A stretch of DNA of 64,000 nucleotides from CAYNLK01 sp964398055 (lineage in GTDB: Bacteria > Chloroflexota > Anaerolineae > 4572-78 > J111): contig CAYNLK010000029.1 in assembly GCA_964398055.1 (NCBI GenBank), positions 11,892 to 75,891 on the forward strand. The letters run 5' to 3'. How positions within the stretch are numbered: position 1 is the stretch's first letter; every line of letters begins with the position of its first letter. Below the pieces are notes generated by a model. That model was given only the letters and a program-made list of their open reading frames with translations. It was not told the origin of the DNA and made no database searches. Position numbers and translations under genes: made by a program. This document shows positions 1 through 7,735 of this stretch, one piece after another.

Positions 1-11
1 ATGGCAGAACC

Positions 12-248
12 GTGGAGCCGTATAGAAACATTCAAAGCCGGACTCCGGTAGTTATTGATGCCGCGTTATGCACTGGCTGTGAACTGTGCATCCACGCCTG
101 TCCGCAATCGGTCTTGAAAGCGGTGCCTGATGTGCATCGTCTTGAAGGCGTCGTCGCCGTGGTTTACAATCCCGGTCTCTGCACGGCATGTCGCCAGTGC
201 GAGGACGTATGTCCCGATTTTTGCATTACTGTGCGCGAGGGCAGGTAG
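12..248 (+). CDS. 2[4Fe-4S] ferredoxin of an oxoacid oxidoreductase cluster
   Basis: A 78-residue electron carrier. Cysteines 20, 23, 26 and 30 (CTGCELCIHACP) and 57, 60, 63 and 67 (CTACRQCEDVCP) form the two classic CxxCxxCxxxCP motifs for two [4Fe-4S] clusters. The start used is GTG at 12, but the frame is open to the window edge and translation could begin upstream. The stop lies 2 nt before the ATG of the gamma subunit, so it is the first visible gene of the operon. It probably accepts electrons from the adjacent 2-oxoacid oxidoreductases, or is the small delta-like subunit (KorD type) of one of them. Cytoplasmic. Confidence 0.85.
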   Translation: MEPYRNIQSRTPVVIDAALCTGCELCIHACPQSVLKAVPDVHRLEGVVAVVYNPGLCTACRQCEDVCPDFCITVREGR

Positions 249-250
249 CC

Positions 251-868
251 ATGGACCCAGTTGTAGAAGTACAAAAGCTGGCAGAGGCCGCCGAGCTAAC
301 CGGGATGGTGGAAATACGTTGGCACTCCCGGGCCGGACAGGGAGCGGTAACCGCGGCTGAAACACTGGCCTCAGCGGCGCTCCGGGAAGGCCGGCATGTC
401 CAGGCCTTTCCGGAATTCGGTCCGGAGCGCATGGGCGCCCCCTTGCGTGCTTTTAACCGCATCAGTCCTTATCCCATCCGCATTCATGGCGTGATTGAAG
501 AGGCCCACGTGGTCATCGTGGTCGATCCCTCCCTGTTGGGTGCGGTCCCGGTTGAGGCTAATGTGGCCCCAACCGGCATCATTCTGGTCAACACCACCCA
601 AACTGTCGACGAAGTGCGCCGGCGTTTGCGGCTGAGTGGGCAATGGTTGGCCTGTGTTGACGCCACACGGATTGCCGTAGAATGTTTTGGCCTGCAAAAG
701 CCCAACACGCCGATGCTGGGCGCGGTCGCCCAGGCGACTGGCCTGGTGCGGCTTGATTCTTTATTGGCTGAAATAGAAGAAACATTTAGCAAAAAGTTCT
801 CGTCCAGGGTCGTTGAGGGTAACCTCAAGGCCGTGCGGCGAGCTTATGAGGAAGTGTCCTTTGACTAG
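251..868 (+). CDS. porC: 2-oxoacid:ferredoxin oxidoreductase, gamma subunit (Por type)
   Basis: A 205-residue gamma subunit of the pyruvate/2-ketoacid:ferredoxin oxidoreductase family. The start of the domain, IRWHSRAGQGAVTAAE, followed by QAFPEFGPERMGAPLRAF, is diagnostic for this fold, which binds CoA near the TPP site of the complex. The ATG at 251 directly follows the ferredoxin stop and gives the usual family length; a start further upstream would overlap the ferredoxin. The 3' end overlaps the delta gene. The true keto-acid substrate cannot be read from sequence: pyruvate, branched-chain or aryl keto acids are all possible. Confidence 0.85.
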   Translation: MDPVVEVQKLAEAAELTGMVEIRWHSRAGQGAVTAAETLASAALREGRHVQAFPEFGPERMGAPLRAFNRISPYPIRIHGVIEEAHVVIVVDPSLLGAVPVEANVAPTGIILVNTTQTVDEVRRRLRLSGQWLACVDATRIAVECFGLQKPNTPMLGAVAQATGLVRLDSLLAEIEETFSKKFSSRVVEGNLKAVRRAYEEVSFD

Positions 869-1175
869 CCAGAATGGTTTGCCCAAATGGAACGAGTTGC
901 CACCGGGGGGCATTTCGGCCGACGCCGGCAGCACCGCCAGTAAAAAGACCGGTTTTTGGCGTGGCGGCGGTAACCGCCCGCTGCTTGACCTGAACCTGTG
1001 TGTGCAATGTTTGCACTGCTGGATTACCTGTCCGGATATGTGCTTTATCCTGGTCAACGGCAAAGTCACCGGGATAGATTACGATCATTGCAAGGGCTGC
1101 GGCATCTGCGCCAATGAATGCCCGCCGCTGGTCAAAGCCATTATTGTGGTTGAGGAAAGTCGTTTTGGGGGCTAA
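846..1175 (+). CDS. porD: 2-oxoacid:ferredoxin oxidoreductase, delta subunit (2[4Fe-4S])
   Basis: A 109-residue ferredoxin-like delta subunit. It has two CxxCxxCxxxCP-type motifs, CVQCLHCWITCP and CKGCGICANECPP, which carry electrons from the TPP site to soluble ferredoxin. The start at ATG 846 overlaps the gamma gene by 23 nt, indicating translational coupling; a TTG further upstream would lengthen the overlap. About 45 residues precede the first Cys motif, as is common for PorD proteins. It lies between gamma and alpha in the order gamma-delta-alpha-beta, the standard order of four-subunit POR/VOR operons. Confidence 0.85.
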   Translation: MRKCPLTSQNGLPKWNELPPGGISADAGSTASKKTGFWRGGGNRPLLDLNLCVQCLHCWITCPDMCFILVNGKVTGIDYDHCKGCGICANECPPLVKAIIVVEESRFGG

Positions 1176-1193
1176 GCTTAGGAAGAAGATGCC

Positions 1194-2432
1194 ATGAGCC
1201 AGGAAATCTTGTTAAGCGGGAATTATGCTGTCGCCCACGCTCTGCGCCAGGTAGACCCCCACGTCTATCCCGGATATCCCATTACGCCTTCAACCAAGGT
1301 GATGGAGGCGGTTGCCGCTTTTATTGCCAACGGCGAGATGCAGTGTGAGCTGATTGCCGTGGAGAGCGAGCATAGCGCCATGAGTGCCGCTATCGGCGCG
1401 GCCGCGGCCGGGGCGCGGGTGGCCAGCGCTACCGCCGCCAATGGCCTGGCCTATATGTGGGAAGTGCTTTACGTGGCCTCCGGTTCCCAACTGCCGATTG
1501 TACTTGCGGTGGGCAATCGGGCTTTGAGCACCCCCATCAACGGCTTTGCCGACCACGGCGAAACGATGGGCGCGCGTGACGCCAGTTGGATTCAGCTCTA
1601 CAGTGAAAACGTCCAGGAAGCCTACGACAATGTGATTCAGGCCTTCAGAATTGGGGAAGACAGCCGGGTGCGCCTGCCGGTGATGGTCTGCCTGGATGGT
1701 TTTCTGCTGACCCATACCAGCGAAAATATCAGGCTGGCAGATGACCAGGCGGTGAAAGATTTTGTAGGGCCGTACCGGTTTGAGTATTCGCTGCTCGACC
1801 CCGACCACCCGGTCAGCCACGGTTTGAGCGACTCGCCCGATCACTATATGGAACACAAGATGCGCCAGCAAGCCGGTATGGACCAGGCCCTCGCCGTGAT
1901 CGAAGCTGTGGGCGCCGAATTTGGCCAGCGATTTGGCCGGCCTTATGGCCTGGTTGACGCCTACCGGATGGCCGACGCGACCATCGCCGTGGTCATTCTT
2001 GGCTCGGAGGTGGGCCGGGTTAGAGATGTGGTCGACGAGCTGCGCGCCGCCGGGCACAAGGCCGGCCTGCTCCGTTTGCGGACGTTTCGCCCTTTCCCCC
2101 ACGAACAGGTAGTCCGCCACCTGCTCGGCTTGCAGGCCGTCGCCGTGATGGACCGATCTTTTGCCCCGGGCGCGGTCGGCGCGCCGCTGTTTCAGGAGAT
2201 TCGCTCCGCCCTGTACGATTATCGCAGCGAGGCTCCGGCGGTCATCAACCGCATCTACGGCCTGGGCGGGCGAGTGCTGCGTAATAAGGATGTCAGGGAA
2301 ATATTCACCGAGTTGGCAGCGCTGGCCGGCGGCGATACCACCATCCCCTCTATCCGCATGGTCGGCCTGCGGGGGGAACCATCCGCAGCCAGCGTGCCGA
2401 CGCCGATGCAGTTGCCGGTTGCCGGCAGTTGA
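1194..2432 (+). CDS. porA: 2-oxoacid:ferredoxin oxidoreductase, alpha subunit (PorA type)
   Basis: A 412-residue alpha subunit. The N-terminal pyrimidine-binding TPP domain shows YPGYPITPSTKVME and the conserved acidic run VESEHSAMSAAIGAA. The C-terminal transketolase-like domain (about residues 255-380) includes GSEVGRVRDVVDELRAAG and LRLRTFRPFP. The ATG is preceded by GGAAGAAG. With the downstream beta subunit it forms the catalytic core that decarboxylates a 2-oxoacid to acyl-CoA, CO2 and reduced ferredoxin. The two Por-type ferredoxin genes and the neighbouring PaaK and Liv genes point to amino-acid-derived keto acids rather than pyruvate alone, but this is inference. Confidence 0.88.
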   Translation: MSQEILLSGNYAVAHALRQVDPHVYPGYPITPSTKVMEAVAAFIANGEMQCELIAVESEHSAMSAAIGAAAAGARVASATAANGLAYMWEVLYVASGSQLPIVLAVGNRALSTPINGFADHGETMGARDASWIQLYSENVQEAYDNVIQAFRIGEDSRVRLPVMVCLDGFLLTHTSENIRLADDQAVKDFVGPYRFEYSLLDPDHPVSHGLSDSPDHYMEHKMRQQAGMDQALAVIEAVGAEFGQRFGRPYGLVDAYRMADATIAVVILGSEVGRVRDVVDELRAAGHKAGLLRLRTFRPFPHEQVVRHLLGLQAVAVMDRSFAPGAVGAPLFQEIRSALYDYRSEAPAVINRIYGLGGRVLRNKDVREIFTELAALAGGDTTIPSIRMVGLRGEPSAASVPTPMQLPVAGS

Positions 2433-2447
2433 AAGAGGAATGAGCGC

Positions 2448-3419
2448 ATGCCCAACGAACAATTGCTCGCCGTCGCCCATCACCGCGAACCTTTAGCCCC
2501 CGGTCACAATATGTGCGCCGGCTGCGCGATTAGCTCCATTGTGCGCCAGGTGATCATGGCGACCGAACACCCGGTCGTTGTGGCCAATGCCACCGGCTGC
2601 CTGGAAGTGACCACCGGCATTTATCCCACCACTGCCTGGAACGTTTCCTGGATTCACAACGCCTTTGCCAACGCCGCCGCCACCTTAAGCGGCATTGAAA
2701 CGGCCTACCGGGCCTTGCGCAAGCGGGGCGAAATCCCCGATCGGGACATCAAGTTTGTGGCCTTTGGCGGTGATGGGGGTACCTATGATATCGGCCTGCA
2801 AAGCCTCTCCGGCGCCCTGGAACGGGGTCACGACCTGGTCTACGTTTGCTACGACAACGGCGCGTATATGAATACCGGCGTGCAGCGTTCCGGGGCCACC
2901 CCGCTGGGGGCTAACACCACTACCAGCCCGGCCGGCAGCCTGATGACCGCCGGCAAGACCGAACCGCGCAAGGACATGACCGCCATTGCCGAGGCGCACG
3001 GCATCCCTTACATCGCCCAATCGACGCCCGGCTACTATATGGATTTGATGTCCAAGGCCAAACGCGCCTTCCAGACCAGGGGGCCGGCTTTTCTCAATGT
3101 GATCAGTCCCTGCCCGTTGGGCTGGGCCAGCGATTCGAGCCAGACCTTCGTTTTGGCTCGCCTGGCCGCCGATACCTGTATCTGGCCCCTGTATGAAATT
3201 GCCGAGGGGGATTTTTCGCTCACCTACCTGCCCTTAGAAAAGAAACCGGTGGTGGAATATTTGAAACTCCAGGGCCGTTTCAAACATCTTTTTACGGCGG
3301 AGAATGAAGGAGTTATCGACCAAATCCAGGCCGAAGTAGACCGCCGCTGGCAGAAGCTGCTCGAACGGGCCGGCCAGGCCATTCCCGCAGCAGGGGGACC
3401 GCCCAATGGCCGGGGCTGA
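2448..3419 (+). CDS. porB: 2-oxoacid:ferredoxin oxidoreductase, beta subunit (PorB type)
   Basis: A 323-residue TPP-binding beta subunit. It has the N-terminal cysteine motif MCAGCAISSIVRQ with further cysteines that bind a [4Fe-4S] cluster, and the TPP/Mg motif GDGGTYDIGLQSLSGALERG. The run YDNGAYMNTGVQRSGATPLG is typical of PorB rather than KorB. A GAAAGAGG ribosome site precedes ATG 2448. The stop is overlapped by the next alpha-type gene, so the two oxidoreductase sets are co-transcribed. It completes a four-subunit enzyme with the three genes before it. Confidence 0.88.
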   Translation: MPNEQLLAVAHHREPLAPGHNMCAGCAISSIVRQVIMATEHPVVVANATGCLEVTTGIYPTTAWNVSWIHNAFANAAATLSGIETAYRALRKRGEIPDRDIKFVAFGGDGGTYDIGLQSLSGALERGHDLVYVCYDNGAYMNTGVQRSGATPLGANTTTSPAGSLMTAGKTEPRKDMTAIAEAHGIPYIAQSTPGYYMDLMSKAKRAFQTRGPAFLNVISPCPLGWASDSSQTFVLARLAADTCIWPLYEIAEGDFSLTYLPLEKKPVVEYLKLQGRFKHLFTAENEGVIDQIQAEVDRRWQKLLERAGQAIPAAGGPPNGRG

Positions 3420-4575
3420 GATGGCTGTTATGAATAAAGACGTCAGTAGCCGCGTCATTTCCGTATCCGGTAACACCGTGGTGGCCGAAGCAGCCGTGGA
3501 CGCCGGCTGCCGTTTCTATGCCGGCTACCCCATCACCCCTTCTTCGGAAATTGCCGCCGAAATGTCGCGCCTGATGCCACGGGTGGGCGGGGTGTTCATC
3601 CAGATGGAAGATGAAATTGCCAGTATGGGCGCGGTGATTGGCGCTTCGCTGGCCGGCCTCAAAGCGATGACCGCCACCTCTGGTCCCGGCTTTTCGCTCA
3701 AACAGGAAAATATCGGCTTCGCCTGTATGGCCGAAGTGCCCTGTGTGATCGTCAATGTGATGCGCGGCGGGCCAAGCACCGGCTTGCCGACGCTCCCCTC
3801 TCAGGGCGACGTGATGCAGGCTCGCTGGGGAACGCATGGCGACCATACGGTCATTGCCCTGGCCCCCTCGACTCTGACGGAAACCTATTATGAAACGATT
3901 CGGGCTTTCAACCTGGCCGAGCAGTTCCGCACCCCGGTAGTGCTGCTGCTTGATGAACTGTTGGGCCATATGAGCGAGCGAGTCACCCTGCCCGCAGCCG
4001 GGGAAGTGGAAGTTGTCAACCGGGCCAGACCGACCGTCTCGCCGGCCGAATATTTGCCCTATGCCGCCCAGAATGGCCATGTGCCGCCAATGGCCGATTT
4101 TTTCAGCGGCTATCGTTACCACGTCACCGGCCTCACCCACGACCTGACCGGCTTTCCCAGCGAGAACCCCCAGATTTCCCAGACGTTGATAGAGCGGCTG
4201 GAGGCCAAGATCACGGCTAACCTGCCGCACATTCTCAAAAACGAGACGAGAGATTTGGCCGGCGCCGAGGTGATGGTGCTGGCTTACGGGTCCGTGGCCC
4301 GCTCGGCCCAGGTCGCCATCGCCCAGGTTCACCAGGCCGGTCTGAAGGCCGGGCTTTTCCGCCCGATTACCATTTGGCCTTTTCCCCGGCCGCAGGTCGC
4401 CGAGCTGGCCCGGCAAGTGAAAGCTATATTGGTCCCAGAATTGAATATGGGCCAGCTTATCGGCGAGGTGGAGCGGGTGGCCGGCGCTACCCCGGTGGTA
4501 CCGTTGAACAAGGCCAACGGCCAGCCGATCTCACCCGAAGAAATCAGGGCAGCCCTGCTGGCTATTAAATTTTAA
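3406..4575 (+). CDS. korA: 2-oxoacid:acceptor oxidoreductase, alpha subunit (KorA type)
   Basis: A 389-residue alpha subunit of a second, separate oxidoreductase. Motifs are AGYPITPSSEIAAEMS, MEDEIASMGAVIGASLAG and TSGPGFSLKQENIGFA, which are KorA-like (2-oxoglutarate or branched-chain keto acids). It is not fused to a gamma domain. ATG 3406 has AGGGGGA eight bases upstream and overlaps the porB end by 14 nt; ATGs at 3421 and 3430 are alternatives. A 128-bp gap with a strong palindrome separates it from korB, so the alpha/beta pair may be differentially expressed. Confidence 0.87.
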   Translation: MAGAEMAVMNKDVSSRVISVSGNTVVAEAAVDAGCRFYAGYPITPSSEIAAEMSRLMPRVGGVFIQMEDEIASMGAVIGASLAGLKAMTATSGPGFSLKQENIGFACMAEVPCVIVNVMRGGPSTGLPTLPSQGDVMQARWGTHGDHTVIALAPSTLTETYYETIRAFNLAEQFRTPVVLLLDELLGHMSERVTLPAAGEVEVVNRARPTVSPAEYLPYAAQNGHVPPMADFFSGYRYHVTGLTHDLTGFPSENPQISQTLIERLEAKITANLPHILKNETRDLAGAEVMVLAYGSVARSAQVAIAQVHQAGLKAGLFRPITIWPFPRPQVAELARQVKAILVPELNMGQLIGEVERVAGATPVVPLNKANGQPISPEEIRAALLAIKF

Positions 4576-4628
4576 ATAAACAGCATACCTAACCGCAGAT
4601 ATAGATGTTCAGAAAAAGATTCGTGCTC

Positions 4629-4661
4629 AGAAACCCGTTTTCTCCGAGAAAACGGGTTTCT
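4629..4661. repeat. Perfect 15-bp palindrome between korA and korB
   Basis: The arm AGAAACCCGTTTTCT (4629-4643) and its exact inverse (4647-4661) surround a 3-base CCG loop. No T-run follows, so it is not a classic intrinsic terminator. It may be a dispersed palindromic repeat or an mRNA stability or attenuation hairpin inside the operon. Confidence 0.8.
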
Positions 4662-4703
4662 ATACCCCGAAACATTATCTGAAAGACTATAGAAGGAAGA
4701 ACA

Positions 4704-5591
4704 ATGGCCAGCCCAACCGTCATTGACGAACAAGTCACCCAGGATCAAACACCCCTTATTGAACAGCGCAAGGTTGTGGATTACAGCGCCTACTTGCGCC
4801 AGGACAAGATGCCCACGCTGTGGTGTTCCGGCTGCGGCGATGGCCTGGTGATGAAGGCGCTGATCCGGGCTTTGGATGAACTGGCCTGGGACAGGGACAA
4901 CGTGGCCATTGTCTCAGGGATTGGCTGTTCGGGCCGGATGACCAGTTATCTTGATTTCAACACCCTGCACACCCCCCACGGGCGCACCCTGCCCTTTGCC
5001 ACCGGCCTGAAGCTGGCCAAACCCGATAGCCACGTCGTCATCATCGCCGGCGATGGCGACGCCCTGGCGATCGGCGGGAATCACTTTTTGCATGCCTGCC
5101 GGCGGAATATCGACCTGACCCTGATCATCATCAATAACTTCATCTACGGCCTGACCGGCGGCCAATTCTCCCCGACGACGCCCATCGGTTCTTATGCCCA
5201 AACATCGCCTGATGGCGCTCTGGAGCCGGCCTTTGATGCGGCCAGCGTGGCCATCGCCGCCGGAGCGACCTATGTGGCCCGCGCGGCAGTGTCTAACCCG
5301 CGCCATATCTCCAGAATGATTGCTGGCGGCCTGACCCATAAAGGTATGTCGGTTATCGAAATTATCTCCAACTGCCACGTCAATTTTGGCCGGTACAATG
5401 TCAGCCCTGAGCCGGAGGAGCTGATTGCCTGGATTGGCCGGCGAACTGTTTCTCAAGATATGGCCCAACTTTTGACCGAGGCCGAGCTTGACGGGCGGCT
5501 GGTGGTGGGCGTCCTCCACCAGGTTGAAGGCCGGCCCGAGTATGTCAGCAATTATTATCAAAAAGCAGCGGCGATTCGCAGTAAATCGTAA
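4704..5591 (+). CDS. korB: 2-oxoacid:acceptor oxidoreductase, beta subunit (KorB type)
   Basis: A 295-residue TPP-binding beta subunit. The cysteine motif LWCSGCGDGLV and later GIGCSGRM supply cluster ligands; AGDGDALAIGGNHFLHACRRN is the TPP/Mg motif, and NFIYGLTGGQFSPTTP is the KorB hallmark. The ATG is preceded by AGAAGGAAGA. About 40 N-terminal residues lie before the conserved core, slightly longer than many KorB proteins. It partners with korA and korC to make acyl-CoA and reduced ferredoxin. The exact substrate is unknown. Confidence 0.88.
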   Translation: MASPTVIDEQVTQDQTPLIEQRKVVDYSAYLRQDKMPTLWCSGCGDGLVMKALIRALDELAWDRDNVAIVSGIGCSGRMTSYLDFNTLHTPHGRTLPFATGLKLAKPDSHVVIIAGDGDALAIGGNHFLHACRRNIDLTLIIINNFIYGLTGGQFSPTTPIGSYAQTSPDGALEPAFDAASVAIAAGATYVARAAVSNPRHISRMIAGGLTHKGMSVIEIISNCHVNFGRYNVSPEPEELIAWIGRRTVSQDMAQLLTEAELDGRLVVGVLHQVEGRPEYVSNYYQKAAAIRSKS

Positions 5592-5608
5592 AGCCGGGGT
5601 TTGATCCG

Positions 5609-6190
5609 TTGAAAAGCGAACAGCAAAAATCAGCACGACCACAGCGTTTTGAGGCCCGGCTCAGCGGCGAAGGCGGCCAGGGTGTGATTATGGGCGGCCG
5701 AATTCTGGCCGAAGCGGCTATTCTGCAAGAAGGCCGCTTTGCCGTGCAAAGCCCCACTTACGGCTCTCGGGTGCGCGGTGGGCCGACCAAGGTGGATATC
5801 ATTGTCAGCGATGAGGAGATCATTTATCCGCGCGCCACTTCGATCGATTTTTTCCTGTCGCTGGCCCAGGAAGCTTTTGACCGGTACCGGAGCGATCTGG
5901 CCGGTGAGGCGATCATCCTGGTCGATAAAAATTTAGTCCCCAACGTGCCCGACGAATCCTACCCAACGTACCGCTTTCCTTTTGTGGAAGTAGCCAAGAA
6001 CGAGTTTGGCAATGTCATTCTCTCTAATATCATTGCCCTGGCGGTGATGGTTGAACTCACCGGCGTGGTTTCTAACGAAGCGTTGTGGCGAACAATTGAG
6101 GTCAGCGTCCCCAAAAAGTATCTTGATTTGAACAGGCAGGCTATGGAACGGGGCTTTCAGGTCGCGGCCGAGTTGAGACGGAGCGGTTAG
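5609..6190 (+). CDS. korC: 2-oxoacid:acceptor oxidoreductase, gamma subunit (KorC type)
   Basis: A 193-residue gamma subunit. RLSGEGGQGVIMGGRILAEA and SPTYGSRVRGGPTKVDII match the KorC family. The only in-frame start that gives the full domain is TTG 5609, with AAGCCGGGG upstream. It follows korB by 17 nt. The encoded order korA-korB-korC differs from the Por set upstream (gamma-delta-alpha-beta), showing that these are two distinct enzymes and not a duplication within the window. Confidence 0.85.
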   Translation: MKSEQQKSARPQRFEARLSGEGGQGVIMGGRILAEAAILQEGRFAVQSPTYGSRVRGGPTKVDIIVSDEEIIYPRATSIDFFLSLAQEAFDRYRSDLAGEAIILVDKNLVPNVPDESYPTYRFPFVEVAKNEFGNVILSNIIALAVMVELTGVVSNEALWRTIEVSVPKKYLDLNRQAMERGFQVAAELRRSG

Positions 6191-6233
6191 GTCAACTTCT
6201 TCATCATCATCAGCCATCCAAAGGAGGATCGCT

Positions 6234-7550
6234 TTGCCTATCTGGAGTGAAGAATTTGAAATGATGCCCCACGCCGACTTGAAAAAGCTGCAACTTGAAC
6301 GGTTGCAAGCGATGGTCGAGCGGGCCGCTCATGCCTCACCTTTTTACCGGTCCAAGCTGGCCGAGGCCGGCATTAAAGCCGGTGACATTAGGCATCTGGA
6401 AGATATTACCAGGCTGCCCTTCACCACCAAAGAAGATTTACGCTGCCACTATCCCTGGGGCATGTTTGCCGTGCCCCGCAATAAAATCGTGCGGCTGCAT
6501 GCCTCCAGCGGTACCACGGGCAAGCCCATCGTGGGCGGCTACACCCGGAACGACCTGAAAATGTGGGCCGAGGTGATGGCCCGCACCCTGTCCGCCGCCG
6601 GCATCACTGCCGACGACGTGGTCCATAACAGCCACGGCTATGGCCTGTTTACCGGCGGCTTGGGCTTTCACATGGGTGTGGAAGAGATTGGCGCTACCGC
6701 GGTACCGGTGGCGACCGGGCTGCTCCAGCGCCAGTTGATGCTGCTCGAGGATTTTGAGGCCACCGTCCTGGCCTGTACCCCTTCCTACGCTCTGGTCATT
6801 GCCGAAGAGGTGATTACCCAGGGGATCGACGTGAGCGAACGCCTCAAATTACGCATCGGCACCTTTGGAGCGGAACCCTGGACCGTGAAGATGCGCCATG
6901 AACTCGAAGCGATGCTGCACATCAAGGCTCACGATGTTTACGGCCTGACCGAAATGATTGGTCCTGGCGTGGCGGTTGAGTGTGAGTGCCAGGATGGACT
7001 GCACATCGCCGAGGATCACTTCTATCCTGAAATCGTAGACCCCTCCACCGGCGAGCCGCTGGGTTACGGCGTCGAAGGGGAGCTGGTCTTTACGGCCCTG
7101 ACCAGGGAGGCGATGCCGCTGCTGCGCTATCGCACCCGCGACCGGACCACCCTGCACGCTGAAAAATGCGCTTGCGGGCGCACCCTGGTCCGCATGGAGA
7201 AAGTCCTGGGCCGCACGGATGATATGCTCATCGTCCGCGGGGTCAACGTTTTTCCGTCTCAAATAGAACGGGTACTGCTTGAATTTAGCGAACTGGAACC
7301 GCACTACCAGATCATTGTTGACCGTGGCCGGCACGAATTGGACAGCCTGGTCATCTGGGTGGAAGGCATCGACAGCCTGTTTATGCCGGTCGATACGGCT
7401 CATATCGCCATTCTTGAAAAAGAGGTCGAGCGGCGCATGTGTGAAGCGCTGATCATCAACTGTACGGTCAAGCTGATGAAACCGCACACCATCGAGCGAA
7501 GTATGGGCAAGGCCGTGCGCGTGGTAGATAAGCGGAAGTTTGACGGCTAG
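6234..7550 (+). CDS. paaK: Phenylacetate-CoA ligase (AMP-forming)
   Basis: A 438-residue member of the PaaK branch of the adenylate-forming enzymes. Visible motifs are ASSGTTGKPIVGGYT (ATP P-loop), VYGLTEMIGPGV (A5-type), YRTRDRTTL (A7) and RGVNVFPSQIE (A8 hinge). CACGRTL is the zinc-ribbon-like element usual in PaaK. It starts at TTG 6234 behind a perfect AAGGAGG. It activates phenylacetate or a related aryl/acyl acid to the CoA thioester. Next to two keto-acid:ferredoxin oxidoreductases, it fits a pathway for aromatic amino-acid breakdown, possibly recapturing arylacetates. Substrate not proven. Confidence 0.88.
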   Translation: MPIWSEEFEMMPHADLKKLQLERLQAMVERAAHASPFYRSKLAEAGIKAGDIRHLEDITRLPFTTKEDLRCHYPWGMFAVPRNKIVRLHASSGTTGKPIVGGYTRNDLKMWAEVMARTLSAAGITADDVVHNSHGYGLFTGGLGFHMGVEEIGATAVPVATGLLQRQLMLLEDFEATVLACTPSYALVIAEEVITQGIDVSERLKLRIGTFGAEPWTVKMRHELEAMLHIKAHDVYGLTEMIGPGVAVECECQDGLHIAEDHFYPEIVDPSTGEPLGYGVEGELVFTALTREAMPLLRYRTRDRTTLHAEKCACGRTLVRMEKVLGRTDDMLIVRGVNVFPSQIERVLLEFSELEPHYQIIVDRGRHELDSLVIWVEGIDSLFMPVDTAHIAILEKEVERRMCEALIINCTVKLMKPHTIERSMGKAVRVVDKRKFDG

Positions 7551-7582
7551 GATACCGGGGCGTATGTCAGCCTGCGGTTTAT

Positions 7583-7653
7583 GTCACGCTGAGGCAAGGT
7601 CGAAGCGTCTCCAACGGGGGGGCCTGGAGACCCTTCGCTCTGTTCGGTGTGAC
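7583..7653. repeat. Imperfect palindrome of the GTCA...TGAC dispersed type
   Basis: GTCACGCTGAGGCAAGG...GTCTCC (7583-7612) is the imperfect inverse of GGAGACCCTTCGCTC...GTGTGAC (7626-7653). The same GTCA-to-TGAC layout recurs at 27796-27898 and 28099-28196. It fills most of the gap before the ABC transporter operon and may be transcribed into a hairpin. Confidence 0.6.
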
Positions 7654-7735
7654 CCACCAACTGGCGGTAAATCGCTGACCAGATGTACTGCCAGGTAAAC
7701 AAATATTTATCTAGGATAGGATAGGAGAGGAGAAG

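Noticed and set aside
1290..2483. 397-codon minus-strand frame opposite porA
   Set aside because: It lies entirely over a conserved gene, has His/Gly/Gln-rich shadow composition and no recognisable motif.
3313..4416. 367-codon minus-strand frame opposite korA
   Set aside because: Antisense shadow of a conserved coding region in GC-rich DNA; no ribosome site or family pattern.
4629..4661. Intrinsic terminator within the oxidoreductase operon
   Set aside because: The stem is perfect but no T-run follows, and korB and korC would be cut off from the operon promoter.
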